Below are positions 8,499 to 17,388 of a DNA stretch of 64,000 nt, in pieces. Below the pieces are notes generated by a model. The model was given only the letters and a program-made list of their open reading frames with translations, had not been told where the DNA came from and ran no database searches. Source of the DNA: an uncultured Pelagibacteraceae bacterium (GTDB lineage: Bacteria > Pseudomonadota > Alphaproteobacteria > Pelagibacterales > Pelagibacteraceae); the NCBI GenBank assembly GCA_902580945.1, contig CACHML010000005.1:1-64000 (forward strand), read 5' to 3'. The position numbers and the translations under genes are program-made. How positions within the stretch are numbered: position 1 is the first letter of the stretch; each line of letters begins with the position of its first letter.

Positions 8499-9650
8499 TT
8501 ACAGTTTTTTTAAATCTTTATTAAAAAACGAACAAATATCATTAACCAACATATCTGGCTCCTCCAAAGCAGCAAAATGTCCACCTTTTTTCATTTTAGT
8601 CCATCTTTTTACATTGAATATTCTGTTTACGTATGACTTTGGTGGCCAACTCAACATTTCTTTTGGAAATTCTGCAATTGCTGTTGGGACTCTAATTTTT
8701 TTAAAATTTTTGGGAAAGGGTCTACCACCTTCTTCTCTTCTACCAAAATAAATCCAAGCAGCAGAGTTAAAAGTATTTGTTATTATATAAATCATAATAT
8801 TAGTTAGCAAAAAATTTTTTGTATATATTTTTTCAATATTTCCATTTTTTAAATCTGACCAAGAATAAAATTTTTCTAATATCCACGCAGCAGTTCCCAC
8901 AGGACTATCTATCATTGCATAACTTAATGATTGAGGTTTAGTAGCTTGTTGGGTTCTATAACCTTCTTGCATAATTTGTTCATTAAAAAATCTTTTTTCC
9001 CATTTTTTTTCTTCATTTGTTAGAGCACCTTTTGGATGTCTCATATTTAAACAATTAATATGAATTGCCTTACAATATTTATGATGATCATGTCCTAACC
9101 AATTACATACTGCTGAACCCCAGTCACCCCCTTGTGCAAAATATTTTTTGTATCCAAGATTTTTTGTCATAAATTCATTCATGATTTTTGCAATTTTTTT
9201 TGGACCAATTGGTTTTTTTGGTATTCCTGAAAAACCAAAACCAGGAAGTGAAGGAACAATTATATCAAAACTGTCTTCTTTATTTCCTCCGAATCTTTCA
9301 GGATGGGCTAGTTTTTCAATTATACCTAAGAATTCAATAAAACTTCCTGGCCAACCATGTAAAATTAAAAGAGGTTTAGGATTTATCCCACTGCCTTTTT
9401 CTTTTATGAAATGAATTTTATTTCCATTAACGTTAGTAATAAAATTATTAAATTTATTAATTTTTCTTTCTTGTAATTTCCAATTAAATTTTGAAATCCA
9501 ATACTTTGAAATATTTTTCAAATAATCATGATTTGTACCGTGAAGCCATCCATCCATATTTTGAATATTGTTAAAAGGAAATTTCCTTATTTTTTTATAA
9601 ATATTTTTTAAAGTTTTATTAGATACATTTACCTTAAATTTTTTTATCAT
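8499..9650 (-). CDS. epoxide hydrolase-like alpha/beta hydrolase
   Basis: A 383-residue protein with the N-terminal epoxide hydrolase domain (residues 1-110, with DGWLHGTNHDYL) followed by an alpha/beta hydrolase core: oxyanion motif HGWPGSF near 146, GFSG, and the nucleophile elbow GGDWGS near 195 with Asp as nucleophile; the catalytic His is in KGGHFAALEEP near the C-terminus. These are the features of microsomal-type epoxide hydrolases and related fungal/bacterial enzymes. The substrate is unknown. The stop codon abuts the start of the Ldh2 gene, and the start lies only 11 bases after tauC, so all could be on the tau transcript. Confidence 0.85.
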   Translation of the reverse strand: MIKKFKVNVSNKTLKNIYKKIRKFPFNNIQNMDGWLHGTNHDYLKNISKYWISKFNWKLQERKINKFNNFITNVNGNKIHFIKEKGSGINPKPLLILHGWPGSFIEFLGIIEKLAHPERFGGNKEDSFDIIVPSLPGFGFSGIPKKPIGPKKIAKIMNEFMTKNLGYKKYFAQGGDWGSAVCNWLGHDHHKYCKAIHINCLNMRHPKGALTNEEKKWEKRFFNEQIMQEGYRTQQATKPQSLSYAMIDSPVGTAAWILEKFYSWSDLKNGNIEKIYTKNFLLTNIMIYIITNTFNSAAWIYFGRREEGGRPFPKNFKKIRVPTAIAEFPKEMLSWPPKSYVNRIFNVKRWTKMKKGGHFAALEEPDMLVNDICSFFNKDLKKL

Positions 9651-9661
9651 TATTTCTGTTA

Positions 9662-11587
9662 TTAACCTTTACCTCGCCAAGGTATCGTTTTATCAATTAT
9701 TTTTCTTAGCGTGATATCAAACAACAATCCTAACATCCCCATAATGAATATTGTTATCCAGATTACTTCATATTGAAAATATTTTTTCGCAACATTTTCA
9801 ACAAAACCAATACCCGTTGTTCCAGCTAAAAATTCTGCTGCAACTAAAGTTCCCCAACACATTCCTACAGCGACTCTTATTCCAGTAAGAATTTCAGGTA
9901 AAGAATTTGGAAATATAACATGTCTAAGTATTTGTCTTTTTGATGCTCCAAGTGAATGTGCAGCATGAATTTTAGAAAGTTGTGTCCCAGATGCTCCCGC
10001 TCTAGCTGATATAATCATGATTGATAATGAAACCATAAATAACAAAAATACTTTACCTGTATTATCAATTCCAAGAACAGAAATGATTAAAGGTGCCCAC
10101 GCTAATGGTGGTACAGGTCTATATAATTCGATTAGAGGATCAAAGAAACCTTTAGCAAATCTATTTAGTCCCATGAATAAACCCAATGGCACTCCAATAA
10201 TTATTCCAAACACTAATCCTAAAAATACTCTTAAGAAAGAGTCCCAGATATGACCATAAGGAACAGGTATTTTAAATAATTTAAAATCACCTGTTACAAT
10301 TTTTAATACTTTTCCTTTAAAGTTTTCTTTAACAATACCTTCACTTGTGTGAACAGGATATTCACCTGGTAAAATATCAGCAATCCAATCTGGCAAAATA
10401 AATCCAATAATTGAGCTGACATCTATCATTTCTATCCAAAGAAGAGGGATGTTTTTGTAACCTACGCTTGGTTTAGACATTAATATAAATTTATTAAAAG
10501 TATCTGAAGGTTTAGGTAACCATCTTCCTGATCCTTGTTCAGAACAACTTGGTCCACTAGCAACAATTGTTCCAGCTGGAAATAAAAGAATATCAATCAA
10601 TCTTAGACCAGCTTGCTCACTTTCCTGAAGTTTATCAAACTCTACAATTGCCTTTTGCATTTCATTTAGAGCATTCGGTGGATAAATACTTGCAAACTCT
10701 ATTCTTCTCGCAATTTTAACAATATTTTTTGCATAATCAGATGCAATCTCCTCAGAATCATTTAGATTTTTTCTATAAGCTTTGACTTCATCTTTTAGTT
10801 TTTTAATAGAATTTTTGAATTGTGGATTGTGATTTCTTAATTTGAAAAATTTATCATTTATGATTTTAAGTTCTTCAGCTGCAGCTTGAAATTTCAATCC
10901 TTTTGCTGTTTCAGCAACAAATGGGACTTCTATAGTATTTTCTATTGATCCTGTTCCAGATCTTACTGTAATTATACCCCATTCACCCTGTTCTGAAATT
11001 GCTTTAAGTCTATCATTTTTTTGATCATTAGTTTCAAATGGATAATCTTGCTTTTTAAAATTAGAACTTAAAAGTCTTATTTCTTTAGTCATCTCATCAA
11101 TTTTTATTTTTGTATCCATTTCAATTAAATCTTCATTTGTTAAAAGAGGTATTAATTGTTTAGTCTTATTTATAAAACCAATTAAAATTGTTTTTTGTTG
11201 ATTATTTAAATCTTTAGAATTCTGTATTTCAGATGTAATTTTTTTTAGATTTTTGTTCTCGATTTTAATAATTGAGGTACTTTTAAATTCTCTTTCTTCG
11301 ATAGGAAATTGATATTTTAATCCTAATAACGATTCATTAATTTTTGCAACTTGACATAATTCATTTGCAGATTTTGGATAAAAACCTTTTGCAATATCCC
11401 ATGAATAATAAAGCCAAACTAATAATATTGCAGCACTACCAACAATAACCCAGTGTGTTCCACCTTTTGCTCTTTCTGGATTACCAAATACTGCATCAAC
11501 TTTTTCAGTTTGAATAAGTCTTCTCCCATAAAGTATACATCCAATAATAGATACAAAAATTAGTATTGTTACTATTTGGGTTAACAT
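9662..11587 (-). CDS. tauC: taurine ABC transporter permease with long N-terminal extension
   Basis: The C-terminal part (about residues 445-641) is an ordinary TauC/SsuC permease with six-helix core, the aromatic-pathway PVPPLAWAPLIISVLGID segment and the EAA loop (SLGASKRQILRHVIFP) that contacts TauB. Family members are usually 250-300 residues; this one has 641. The extra N-terminal region has two membrane segments (about 2-21 and 46-66) and then some 300 mostly polar residues with long Lys/Glu-rich helices likely to form coiled coils in the periplasm, plus a Cys/Pro segment (SGPSCSEQGSGRWLP) near 350. It directly follows tauB. A fusion or a built-in periplasmic domain is inferred. Confidence 0.85.
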   Translation of the reverse strand: MLTQIVTILIFVSIIGCILYGRRLIQTEKVDAVFGNPERAKGGTHWVIVGSAAILLVWLYYSWDIAKGFYPKSANELCQVAKINESLLGLKYQFPIEEREFKSTSIIKIENKNLKKITSEIQNSKDLNNQQKTILIGFINKTKQLIPLLTNEDLIEMDTKIKIDEMTKEIRLLSSNFKKQDYPFETNDQKNDRLKAISEQGEWGIITVRSGTGSIENTIEVPFVAETAKGLKFQAAAEELKIINDKFFKLRNHNPQFKNSIKKLKDEVKAYRKNLNDSEEIASDYAKNIVKIARRIEFASIYPPNALNEMQKAIVEFDKLQESEQAGLRLIDILLFPAGTIVASGPSCSEQGSGRWLPKPSDTFNKFILMSKPSVGYKNIPLLWIEMIDVSSIIGFILPDWIADILPGEYPVHTSEGIVKENFKGKVLKIVTGDFKLFKIPVPYGHIWDSFLRVFLGLVFGIIIGVPLGLFMGLNRFAKGFFDPLIELYRPVPPLAWAPLIISVLGIDNTGKVFLLFMVSLSIMIISARAGASGTQLSKIHAAHSLGASKRQILRHVIFPNSLPEILTGIRVAVGMCWGTLVAAEFLAGTTGIGFVENVAKKYFQYEVIWITIFIMGMLGLLFDITLRKIIDKTIPWRGKG

Positions 11588-12385
11588 TTAATTTTCTTTC
11601 CCCATTATTTCTTCTTCCATGTTCCAAATCATGGATAATATTTCTTCACGCTTAGATGAAAATTCTTTATTCTTTTTAATTTCTCTTAAATCCTCTTTTA
11701 AACCCATTTCTGCAAAAGGAAGATTGTACTCTTTATGTATCCTGCCTGGTCTTGGCGCCATTACATATAATCTTTCACCAAGCAGTAAGGCTTCCTCTAC
11801 TGAGTGAGTAATTAAAATAATTGTTTTTCCTGTTTCTTTCCAAATCTTAAGAACTAAAGATTGCATTTTTTCTCTTGTTAGAGCATCAAGAGCACCCAAC
11901 GGCTCGTCCATTAATATTAAATCTGGATCATTTATAAGACATCGTGCAAGTGCAACTCTCTGCTGCATTCCTCCAGATAATTGATAGGTAGGAGTATTGC
12001 CAAAACCTTTTAATCCAACTATTTCAAGCCATTCATCAACTTTTTTAGCTGTTTTAATTGGATCTTCTTTTTTCATTCTAAGTCCGAAATCAACATTTTC
12101 AGCAACCGTTAACCATTCAAATAAAGCTCCTTGTTGAAATACCATTCCTCTTTCTACACCAGGACCATTAATTTCATTTCCACCAAGAACAATAGAGCCA
12201 GATGTTGGTCTTAAAAATCCTGCTGCTATATTTAAAAGTGTAGTTTTCCCACATCCTGAAGGTCCTAAGACTGTAAGTAGTTCACCTTTTTTAAGAGTGA
12301 AACTTACATCTTTTAATGCATGAACAGTTTCTCCCTTAGGTGTTTTAAATATCATATTTAGATCTTGAGAAACTAAATCACTCAT
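11588..12385 (-). CDS. tauB: taurine ABC transporter ATP-binding protein
   Basis: A 265-residue ATPase of the nitrate/sulfonate/taurine group that energises uptake by TauC. Walker A (GPSGCGKTT) is near residue 40, the signature LSGGMQQRVALARCL near 140, Walker B (LILMDEPLGALD) follows, and the H-loop is LITHSVEEA. The C-terminal segment keeps the MAPRPGRIHKEY block common to TauB and SsuB. It abuts tauC without a gap and is separated from tauA by 83 bases that hold a strong hairpin, which may lower its expression compared with the binding protein. Confidence 0.9.
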   Translation of the reverse strand: MSDLVSQDLNMIFKTPKGETVHALKDVSFTLKKGELLTVLGPSGCGKTTLLNIAAGFLRPTSGSIVLGGNEINGPGVERGMVFQQGALFEWLTVAENVDFGLRMKKEDPIKTAKKVDEWLEIVGLKGFGNTPTYQLSGGMQQRVALARCLINDPDLILMDEPLGALDALTREKMQSLVLKIWKETGKTIILITHSVEEALLLGERLYVMAPRPGRIHKEYNLPFAEMGLKEDLREIKKNKEFSSKREEILSMIWNMEEEIMGKEN

Positions 12386-12418
12386 AAGATAACTTTATAT
12401 AAAAATTTTATTAAAAAA

Positions 12419-12448
12419 AATAGGCGCTAATTTTGGTTAGCGCCTATT
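12419..12448 (-). terminator. strong hairpin plus U-run between tauA and tauB
   Basis: A perfect 12-base-pair stem (12419-12430 with 12437-12448) around a 6-base loop. Read on the minus strand, the direction of the tau operon, it is followed at once by six more Ts, as in an intrinsic terminator. It lies 20 bases after the tauA stop and 33 before the tauB start, so it would act as a partial terminator or as a 3' stabiliser for the tauA message. Confidence 0.85.
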
Positions 12449-12468
12449 AAATATTTTTACTCTTTAAA

Positions 12469-13410
12469 TTATAAAGGTAAGAAACTTGTATCTACATTTC
12501 CACCTGGAGTTCCCATTCCTTTTAAGAATGCATCAAGGTTTCCACTTTCCATAGATTGTTTAGTTTCTTCTGGAGTTAAGAATTTAAATCCACTTAAAGT
12601 TTCTTTCATATCTGCAACTTTCATTTCAGAAGCTTTAGACATAGCATTCATATCACTCTTACCTGCTCTGTATCTGTCATTTGCTTCATGAGTTACTTCT
12701 ATAAAAGTTCTTAACATTCCAGGATTTTCCTTCATAAATTTATCAGTTACTGAAGTAATATCTATTCCTAGAATTCCAGCAGCTCTTGCTTCATCTACTG
12801 TTAGTAGTCTTGAACCTACAGCGACTGCTGCTTTAATAGAGTTACCACCAAATAAACATGCCATTACAACATCACCACTTACTAATGCAGCAGCACCTTC
12901 TTCAGGATCCATTTGAATTATATCCATTTTACTTCTATCAGCTCCAACTACTTTCATACTTTCATCAAATACATATTCAGCCATTGTTCCTAATGGAACT
13001 GCAACTTTTTTACCTTCTAATTCAGTTGCATTAGCCTTTGTAATTCCAGAAGCATTAGATGTAACACAAGTGGTTCCGCCCATTCCGTATTCCATAGCAA
13101 TATCAACTAACTTGATAGGTGCATTAGATTTTACAGCATTAATAAAAGGCACTAGACCTTGTGAATAAGATATATCAATGTCTCCTGCTAGCATTGCATC
13201 GGTCATTGCTCCGCCATTTGTGAAGTTTGTCCACTTTACTGGGACTCCAAGAGCTTTAGCAAAATTCTTCTTTTGCATGTCCTCTAGATTTGGACTAGGC
13301 CATTCTAGAAAGTATGCAACCCTAACTTCATTTGCAGCAGCATTAGCAGCTGAAATTGATAGATTGAGAGCAAATAAACTTCCTAAAATAAAACTAATTA
13401 TTTTCTTCAT
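12469..13410 (-). CDS. tauA: taurine ABC transporter periplasmic substrate-binding protein
   Basis: A 313-residue secreted protein. Residues 1-25 form a signal peptide (basic start, hydrophobic core, cleavage near ANA-A). The mature part has the NMT1/TauA fold markers: VRVAYFLEWPSPN at the start, GDIDISYSQGLVPFINAV, a GTTCVTS strand and KVAVPLGTMAEY at the domain crossover. It is the first gene of tauABC and has an optimal ribosome-binding site (AAGGAGA, six bases before the ATG), fitting high expression. The divergent taurine-pyruvate aminotransferase gene supports taurine or a similar aminosulfonate as the ligand. Confidence 0.9.
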   Translation of the reverse strand: MKKIISFILGSLFALNLSISAANAAANEVRVAYFLEWPSPNLEDMQKKNFAKALGVPVKWTNFTNGGAMTDAMLAGDIDISYSQGLVPFINAVKSNAPIKLVDIAMEYGMGGTTCVTSNASGITKANATELEGKKVAVPLGTMAEYVFDESMKVVGADRSKMDIIQMDPEEGAAALVSGDVVMACLFGGNSIKAAVAVGSRLLTVDEARAAGILGIDITSVTDKFMKENPGMLRTFIEVTHEANDRYRAGKSDMNAMSKASEMKVADMKETLSGFKFLTPEETKQSMESGNLDAFLKGMGTPGGNVDTSFLPL

Positions 13411-13477
13411 TTTATCTCCTTAATTAAATTTAATTAGCGTCATTTAAGTTCAATTTTGAATATAAGTAAATGAATTT

Positions 13478-13496
13478 TGTAGTCATCATAACTACA
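13478..13496. promoter_or_regulatory. inverted repeat in the tauA/tpa divergent region
   Basis: TGTAGT and its reverse complement ACTACA are separated by seven bases. The element sits about 70 bases before tauA and 143 before tpa in a 228-base divergent region, a normal place for a regulator site. No cognate regulator gene is adjacent. The arms are only six bases, so chance is possible. Confidence 0.35.
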
Positions 13497-13613
13497 GGTA
13501 AATAAAGATGTCTAAAATGGGTTCAATTGTAGGTTGTATCTCATATCACCTTATTACATATTAAATGTGCGCATTAATTATTTTCTATTTTTTTAAATTA
13601 GTCTATGAGAGAG

Positions 13614-13619
13614 TATAAT
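13614..13619 (+). promoter_or_regulatory. possible -10 box for tpa
   Basis: A perfect TATAAT lies 19 bases before the tpa start codon, preceded by AT-rich sequence without a good -35 box. If used, transcription would start about 12-14 bases before the ATG, giving a very short leader; no Shine-Dalgarno-like sequence is seen there. In DNA this AT-rich the match may be chance. Confidence 0.35.
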
Positions 13620-13638
13620 TAACAATTTTAAAATATTT

Positions 13639-14982
13639 ATGAGTTCTGAAAAACCACAAATACCAAATTCATTAAATGAACATTGGATGCCATTCTCTTC
13701 AAATAGAGACTTTAAAGCAAATCCAAGATTAATTGTAGAGGCAAAAGGAGTCTATTTAAAAAATCATCAAGGACAAACTCAAATAGATGCAAGTTCAGGT
13801 TTATTTTGTAATCCATTAGGTCATGGTAGAGAAGAAATTATTGAGGCTATAACAAAACAATTAAGAACTGTTGATTATGCTCAACCCTTTCAACAGGGCT
13901 TTGGTGGTTCATTTGAACTTGCCACAAGAATTTCAAAACATACACCAGGAAATTTAAATAGAATTTTTTATACTATATGTGGATCAACTGCTGTTGAAAC
14001 AGCAATTAAAATTTCAGTTGCTTATCATAAGGCTAGAGGTGAAGGACAAAGATTTAGATTTGTAGGAAGAGAAAGAGCTTACCACGGTATGAATATTGGA
14101 GCTACCTCAGTTGGTGGAATGATTAATAACGTCAAAACTTTTGCAAGTGTTTTAATGCCAGGAGTTGTTCACATGAGACATACACATTTACCAGAGCATA
14201 AATTTGTTTCTGGACAACCAGAAACTGGAGCTGAGATAGCTGAGGATCTTGAAAGAATTTGTACTAACTTTGGATCTGAAAATATTGCTGCATGCATTGT
14301 TGAACCGATTGCAGGGTCAACTGGAACACTCGTTCCTCCAAAAGGATACTTACAAAGATTAAGAGAGATATGTGATAAACATGGTATTCTTTTAATTTTT
14401 GATGAAGTAATTACAGGGTGGGGAAGAACAGGTTCTCCATTTGCATCTCAAGAATACGGTGTAACACCTGACATAATTACTATGGCTAAGGCTACAACAA
14501 ATGGAATAAGTCCTTTAGGAGCAGTTGCTTGCAAAGAAGAAATTTATGATACAGTAATGGATGGGTCACCAAAAGGTTCAATTGAACTATTTCATGGTTA
14601 TACTTATTCTGGGATACCTGTTTCTGTTGCAGCAGGATTAGCAGTTCAGGATATTTTTGAGAAAGAAGATATATTTAATAGAGCTAAAAACTTAGCTCCT
14701 TATTTCCAAGAAGGTTTAATGTCTTTAAAAGATATTGATGTAGTAGATAATATTAGAGGATATGGAATGATGGGCGGAATTGATATTAAAATGGATAAAA
14801 AACCTGGAGCAGCTGGTTTTACATGTTTTAAACATTGTTATGAAGCTGGTGTCAATTTTAAAGCTACTGGAGACTGTTTAATTATTGCTCCAATGTTCAT
14901 TTGTGAAAAGAAACATATTGATGAAATCATCGACAAACTAAGAACAGGAATTACGAATTACTCTAAAAGTAAAAAAAACTAA
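13639..14982 (+). CDS. tpa: taurine-pyruvate aminotransferase (class III)
   Basis: Transfers the amino group of taurine to pyruvate, giving sulfoacetaldehyde and alanine in the cytoplasm. The 447-residue protein is a class III (omega) PLP transaminase: HWMPFSSNRDFKANPRL at the start, GSTAVETAIK for cofactor phosphate, the FDEVITGWGRTG block and the Schiff-base lysine near residue 284 (TMAKATTNGISPLGAV). The family alone would allow other omega-amino acids; the call rests on tauABC being divergent, alanine dehydrogenase following after nine bases, and xsc in the same window. Confidence 0.87.
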   Translation: MSSEKPQIPNSLNEHWMPFSSNRDFKANPRLIVEAKGVYLKNHQGQTQIDASSGLFCNPLGHGREEIIEAITKQLRTVDYAQPFQQGFGGSFELATRISKHTPGNLNRIFYTICGSTAVETAIKISVAYHKARGEGQRFRFVGRERAYHGMNIGATSVGGMINNVKTFASVLMPGVVHMRHTHLPEHKFVSGQPETGAEIAEDLERICTNFGSENIAACIVEPIAGSTGTLVPPKGYLQRLREICDKHGILLIFDEVITGWGRTGSPFASQEYGVTPDIITMAKATTNGISPLGAVACKEEIYDTVMDGSPKGSIELFHGYTYSGIPVSVAAGLAVQDIFEKEDIFNRAKNLAPYFQEGLMSLKDIDVVDNIRGYGMMGGIDIKMDKKPGAAGFTCFKHCYEAGVNFKATGDCLIIAPMFICEKKHIDEIIDKLRTGITNYSKSKKN

Positions 14983-14991
14983 CTCACTTAT

Positions 14992-16107
14992 ATGAAGATA
15001 GGTGTTCCAAAGGAAATTAAACCTCAAGAAAATAGAATCGGCCTTACTCCTGAAAGCGTTAAAACTTTAACTGCCAATGGTCATGAAGTTTTAGTTGAAA
15101 ATAATGGAGGATATGAAGCAGGTTTTGAAAATGATCAATACAAGTCTGCTGGTGCAAAAATAGTTAATCAAGCAGAGGATATATTTAATGATGCAGATGT
15201 AATTGTAAAAGTAAAAGAACCCCTTTCAAATGAAGTAAAAATGATTAAGGAAAATCAAATAGTTTTTACTTACCTACATTTAGCAGCAGCAAAAGAATTA
15301 ACTAAAGGTTTGGTTGACTCAAAAGCAGTTTGTATAGCTTATGAAACTGTTACAGATAATAATGGAAGACTTCCTTTACTGGCACCAATGAGTGCTGTTG
15401 CTGGTAGAATGTCAGTACAAGCAGGTGCACATTGTTTAGAAAAAAATCAAAAGGGTAGAGGGATATTATTAGGTGGCGCTCCTGGAGGCGATCCAGCAGA
15501 GGTTGTTATACTTGGTGGAGGTGTAGTTGGTGAAAATGCTGCAATCATTGCAACTGGAATGAGAGCAAAAGTGCATGTTGTTGATAAATCAGAGGCAAGA
15601 TTAAAACAATTGACTGAAATGTTTGGCGATAAAATTATTCCTCAATTAAGTGATAAGACAGACTTGGAAAAATTAATTTCCCAATGTGATCTTTTAGTTG
15701 GAGGAGTTTTAATTCCAGGTGCAGAAGCTCCTAAATTAGTTACTAAAAAAATGATAAAAAATATGAAACGTGGGTCCGTAATAGTTGATGTCGCAATTGA
15801 TCAAGGAGGATGTGTTGAAACAAGTAAACCTACAACACACGCAGAACCAACTTACATTGTTGATGATATTGTACATTATTGTGTAGCGAACATGCCAGGC
15901 GGAGTGCCTAGAACTTCAACTTTAGCATTAAATAAAGCAACTTTACCCTTCTTAACAAAACTTGCGAATGATGGGTATCATAAAGCACTAAAAGACGATC
16001 ACAATTTTTTAGCTGGACTAAATGTTCATAAAGGACAAGTTACCTATAAAGCAGTTGCAGATGTTTTTGGCTATGATTATTTAACTGCTAAAGAAGCATT
16101 AAATTAA
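14992..16107 (+). CDS. ald: alanine dehydrogenase
   Basis: Oxidises L-alanine to pyruvate, ammonium and NADH. At 371 residues it has the usual length. The N-terminal substrate domain shows MKIGVPKEIKPQENRIGLTP and YLHLAAAKELT with the catalytic His, and the Rossmann domain has VILGGGVVGENAA near residue 172. Placed nine bases after tpa, it would regenerate the pyruvate that Tpa consumes and release the taurine nitrogen as ammonium, the standard tpa-ald pairing. Its stop codon overlaps the end of convergent tesA by four bases. Confidence 0.93.
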   Translation: MKIGVPKEIKPQENRIGLTPESVKTLTANGHEVLVENNGGYEAGFENDQYKSAGAKIVNQAEDIFNDADVIVKVKEPLSNEVKMIKENQIVFTYLHLAAAKELTKGLVDSKAVCIAYETVTDNNGRLPLLAPMSAVAGRMSVQAGAHCLEKNQKGRGILLGGAPGGDPAEVVILGGGVVGENAAIIATGMRAKVHVVDKSEARLKQLTEMFGDKIIPQLSDKTDLEKLISQCDLLVGGVLIPGAEAPKLVTKKMIKNMKRGSVIVDVAIDQGGCVETSKPTTHAEPTYIVDDIVHYCVANMPGGVPRTSTLALNKATLPFLTKLANDGYHKALKDDHNFLAGLNVHKGQVTYKAVADVFGYDYLTAKEALN

Positions 16108-16715
16108 TTAAGTATATTTAGTAATTTTTTCTCTATATTTTTACTTATTACAATGACACCTTTTTCATTAGGATGCATACCATCATCTAAATTTAAATCG
16201 GGATTTAAAGCAACTCCATCTAGCAAAAAGGGTATAAAATACAAATCATGTTTGATGGACAATCTTTTAAAAATTTTATCAAATTTATTTTTATAATCAT
16301 CTCCATGACTATCAGGTGCTATCATTCCAGCAATAACTATTTGGATTTTTTTATTTAATATTTTTATTATAATTTCTTCCAAGTTTTTTTCAGTTTCATT
16401 TGGACTAATTCCTCGCAACATATCATTTGCGCCAAGGCCTAATAAAATTATATCAATATTCTTTTCACTAATTGTCCAATTTATTCTATTTAAACCTCCG
16501 GCAGACGTATCTCCTGATACACTTGCATTGATGACATTTACTTTTAAGCCTTTTTTATTTAAACTTTTCTCAAGTACGTTCGATAAATGATATTTTTTAT
16601 CCAACCCATAACCTGCCATAAGGCTATCACCAAATAAGACAACTTTGTAATCGGCTTTGGCTACAAATGCTGGTATTAATAAAACAATTATTTTAATTAT
16701 TAATTTTTTTATCAT
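16104..16715 (-). CDS. tesA: TesA-like periplasmic esterase/lysophospholipase (SGNH fold)
   Basis: A 203-residue exported hydrolase of thioesters and lysophospholipids. A signal peptide spans about residues 1-21 (cleavage near AKA-D). SGNH blocks are clear: block I VLFGDSLMAGYG with the catalytic Ser, block III GLGANDMLRG, and block V DGMHPNEKG with the Asp-His pair. It is divergent from the ybbA-like ABC gene, the same arrangement as tesA-ybbA-ybbP in enterobacteria. The two start codons overlap (CATG at 16713-16716), leaving no room for promoters outside coding DNA. Confidence 0.9.
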   Translation of the reverse strand: MIKKLIIKIIVLLIPAFVAKADYKVVLFGDSLMAGYGLDKKYHLSNVLEKSLNKKGLKVNVINASVSGDTSAGGLNRINWTISEKNIDIILLGLGANDMLRGISPNETEKNLEEIIIKILNKKIQIVIAGMIAPDSHGDDYKNKFDKIFKRLSIKHDLYFIPFLLDGVALNPDLNLDDGMHPNEKGVIVISKNIEKKLLNILN

Positions 16716-17388
16716 GAGTAAACTTTTAAAATTATCTAATGTTAATTTAAATTATACCATAGACAGTAAGTCTATAAATATTTTAAAAAATATTAGTTTC
16801 GATGTAGATTATAAAGAAACCATTTCAGTAATTGGAGAAAGTGGTTCAGGCAAAACAAGTTTAATCATGTTAATTGGAGGACTTGAAAAGGTATCTTCAG
16901 GAAATATTTTTTTTAGAGATTCAGAGTTGTCTAAAATGAATGAAGATGAAATTTCTGAAATTAGAAGAAAAAATATTGGAATAGTATTTCAATCCTTTTA
17001 TTTAATACCAAATTACACTGCTCTTGAGAATGTAAGCCTATCTTTAGAAATAAATAGATTTGATAATCCAAAAGCGAAGGCAAAAGAAATTTTAGATAGG
17101 TTTGGTTTAAGTAGCAGATTTAACAATTTTCCAAGTCAACTTTCAGGAGGAGAACAACAGAGGGTTGCCATTGCAAGATCTGTTGCAATGAAACCAGAGC
17201 TTATTTTAGCAGATGAGCCAACTGGCAACCTAGATAGTGAAAATACACACAAAATTTCTAATTTACTTTTTAATTATATTGAAGATGAAAACGCCAGTTT
17301 AATAATGGTTACTCACGACAATAATTTGGCCAATTTAACAAAAAGGAAAATCACTATTAAAGATGGAGTAATAAGTGAAAATAAATGA
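16714..17388 (+). CDS. ybbA: ABC transporter ATP-binding protein, YbbA/LolD type
   Basis: A 224-residue ATPase with Walker A (GESGSGKTS), the LolD/MacB-group signature [16 protein letters not shown], Walker B ([12 protein letters not shown]) and H-loop (MVTHD). I use the ATG at 16714; an in-frame ATG at 16657 would add 19 residues that overlap tesA antisense. It overlaps the following permease gene by 14 bases. Together they form a YbbAP-type unit, thought to work with TesA in handling lipids or other envelope molecules; the real substrate is not known. Confidence 0.88.
   Translation: MSKLLKLSNVNLNYTIDSKSINILKNISFDVDYKETISVIGESGSGKTSLIMLIGGLEKVSSGNIFFRDSELSKMNEDEISEIRRKNIGIVFQSFYLIPNYTALENVSLSLEINRFDNPKAKAKEILDRFGLSSRFNNFPSQLSGGEQQRVAIARSVAMKPELILADEPTGNLDSENTHKISNLLFNYIEDENASLIMVTHDNNLANLTKRKITIKDGVISENK

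Noticed and set aside
16657-16713. 19-residue extension of the YbbA-like ATPase
   Set aside because: It lies antisense within the signal-peptide part of tesA and adds residues not found in the family; the ATG at 16714 is at the usual distance from Walker A.
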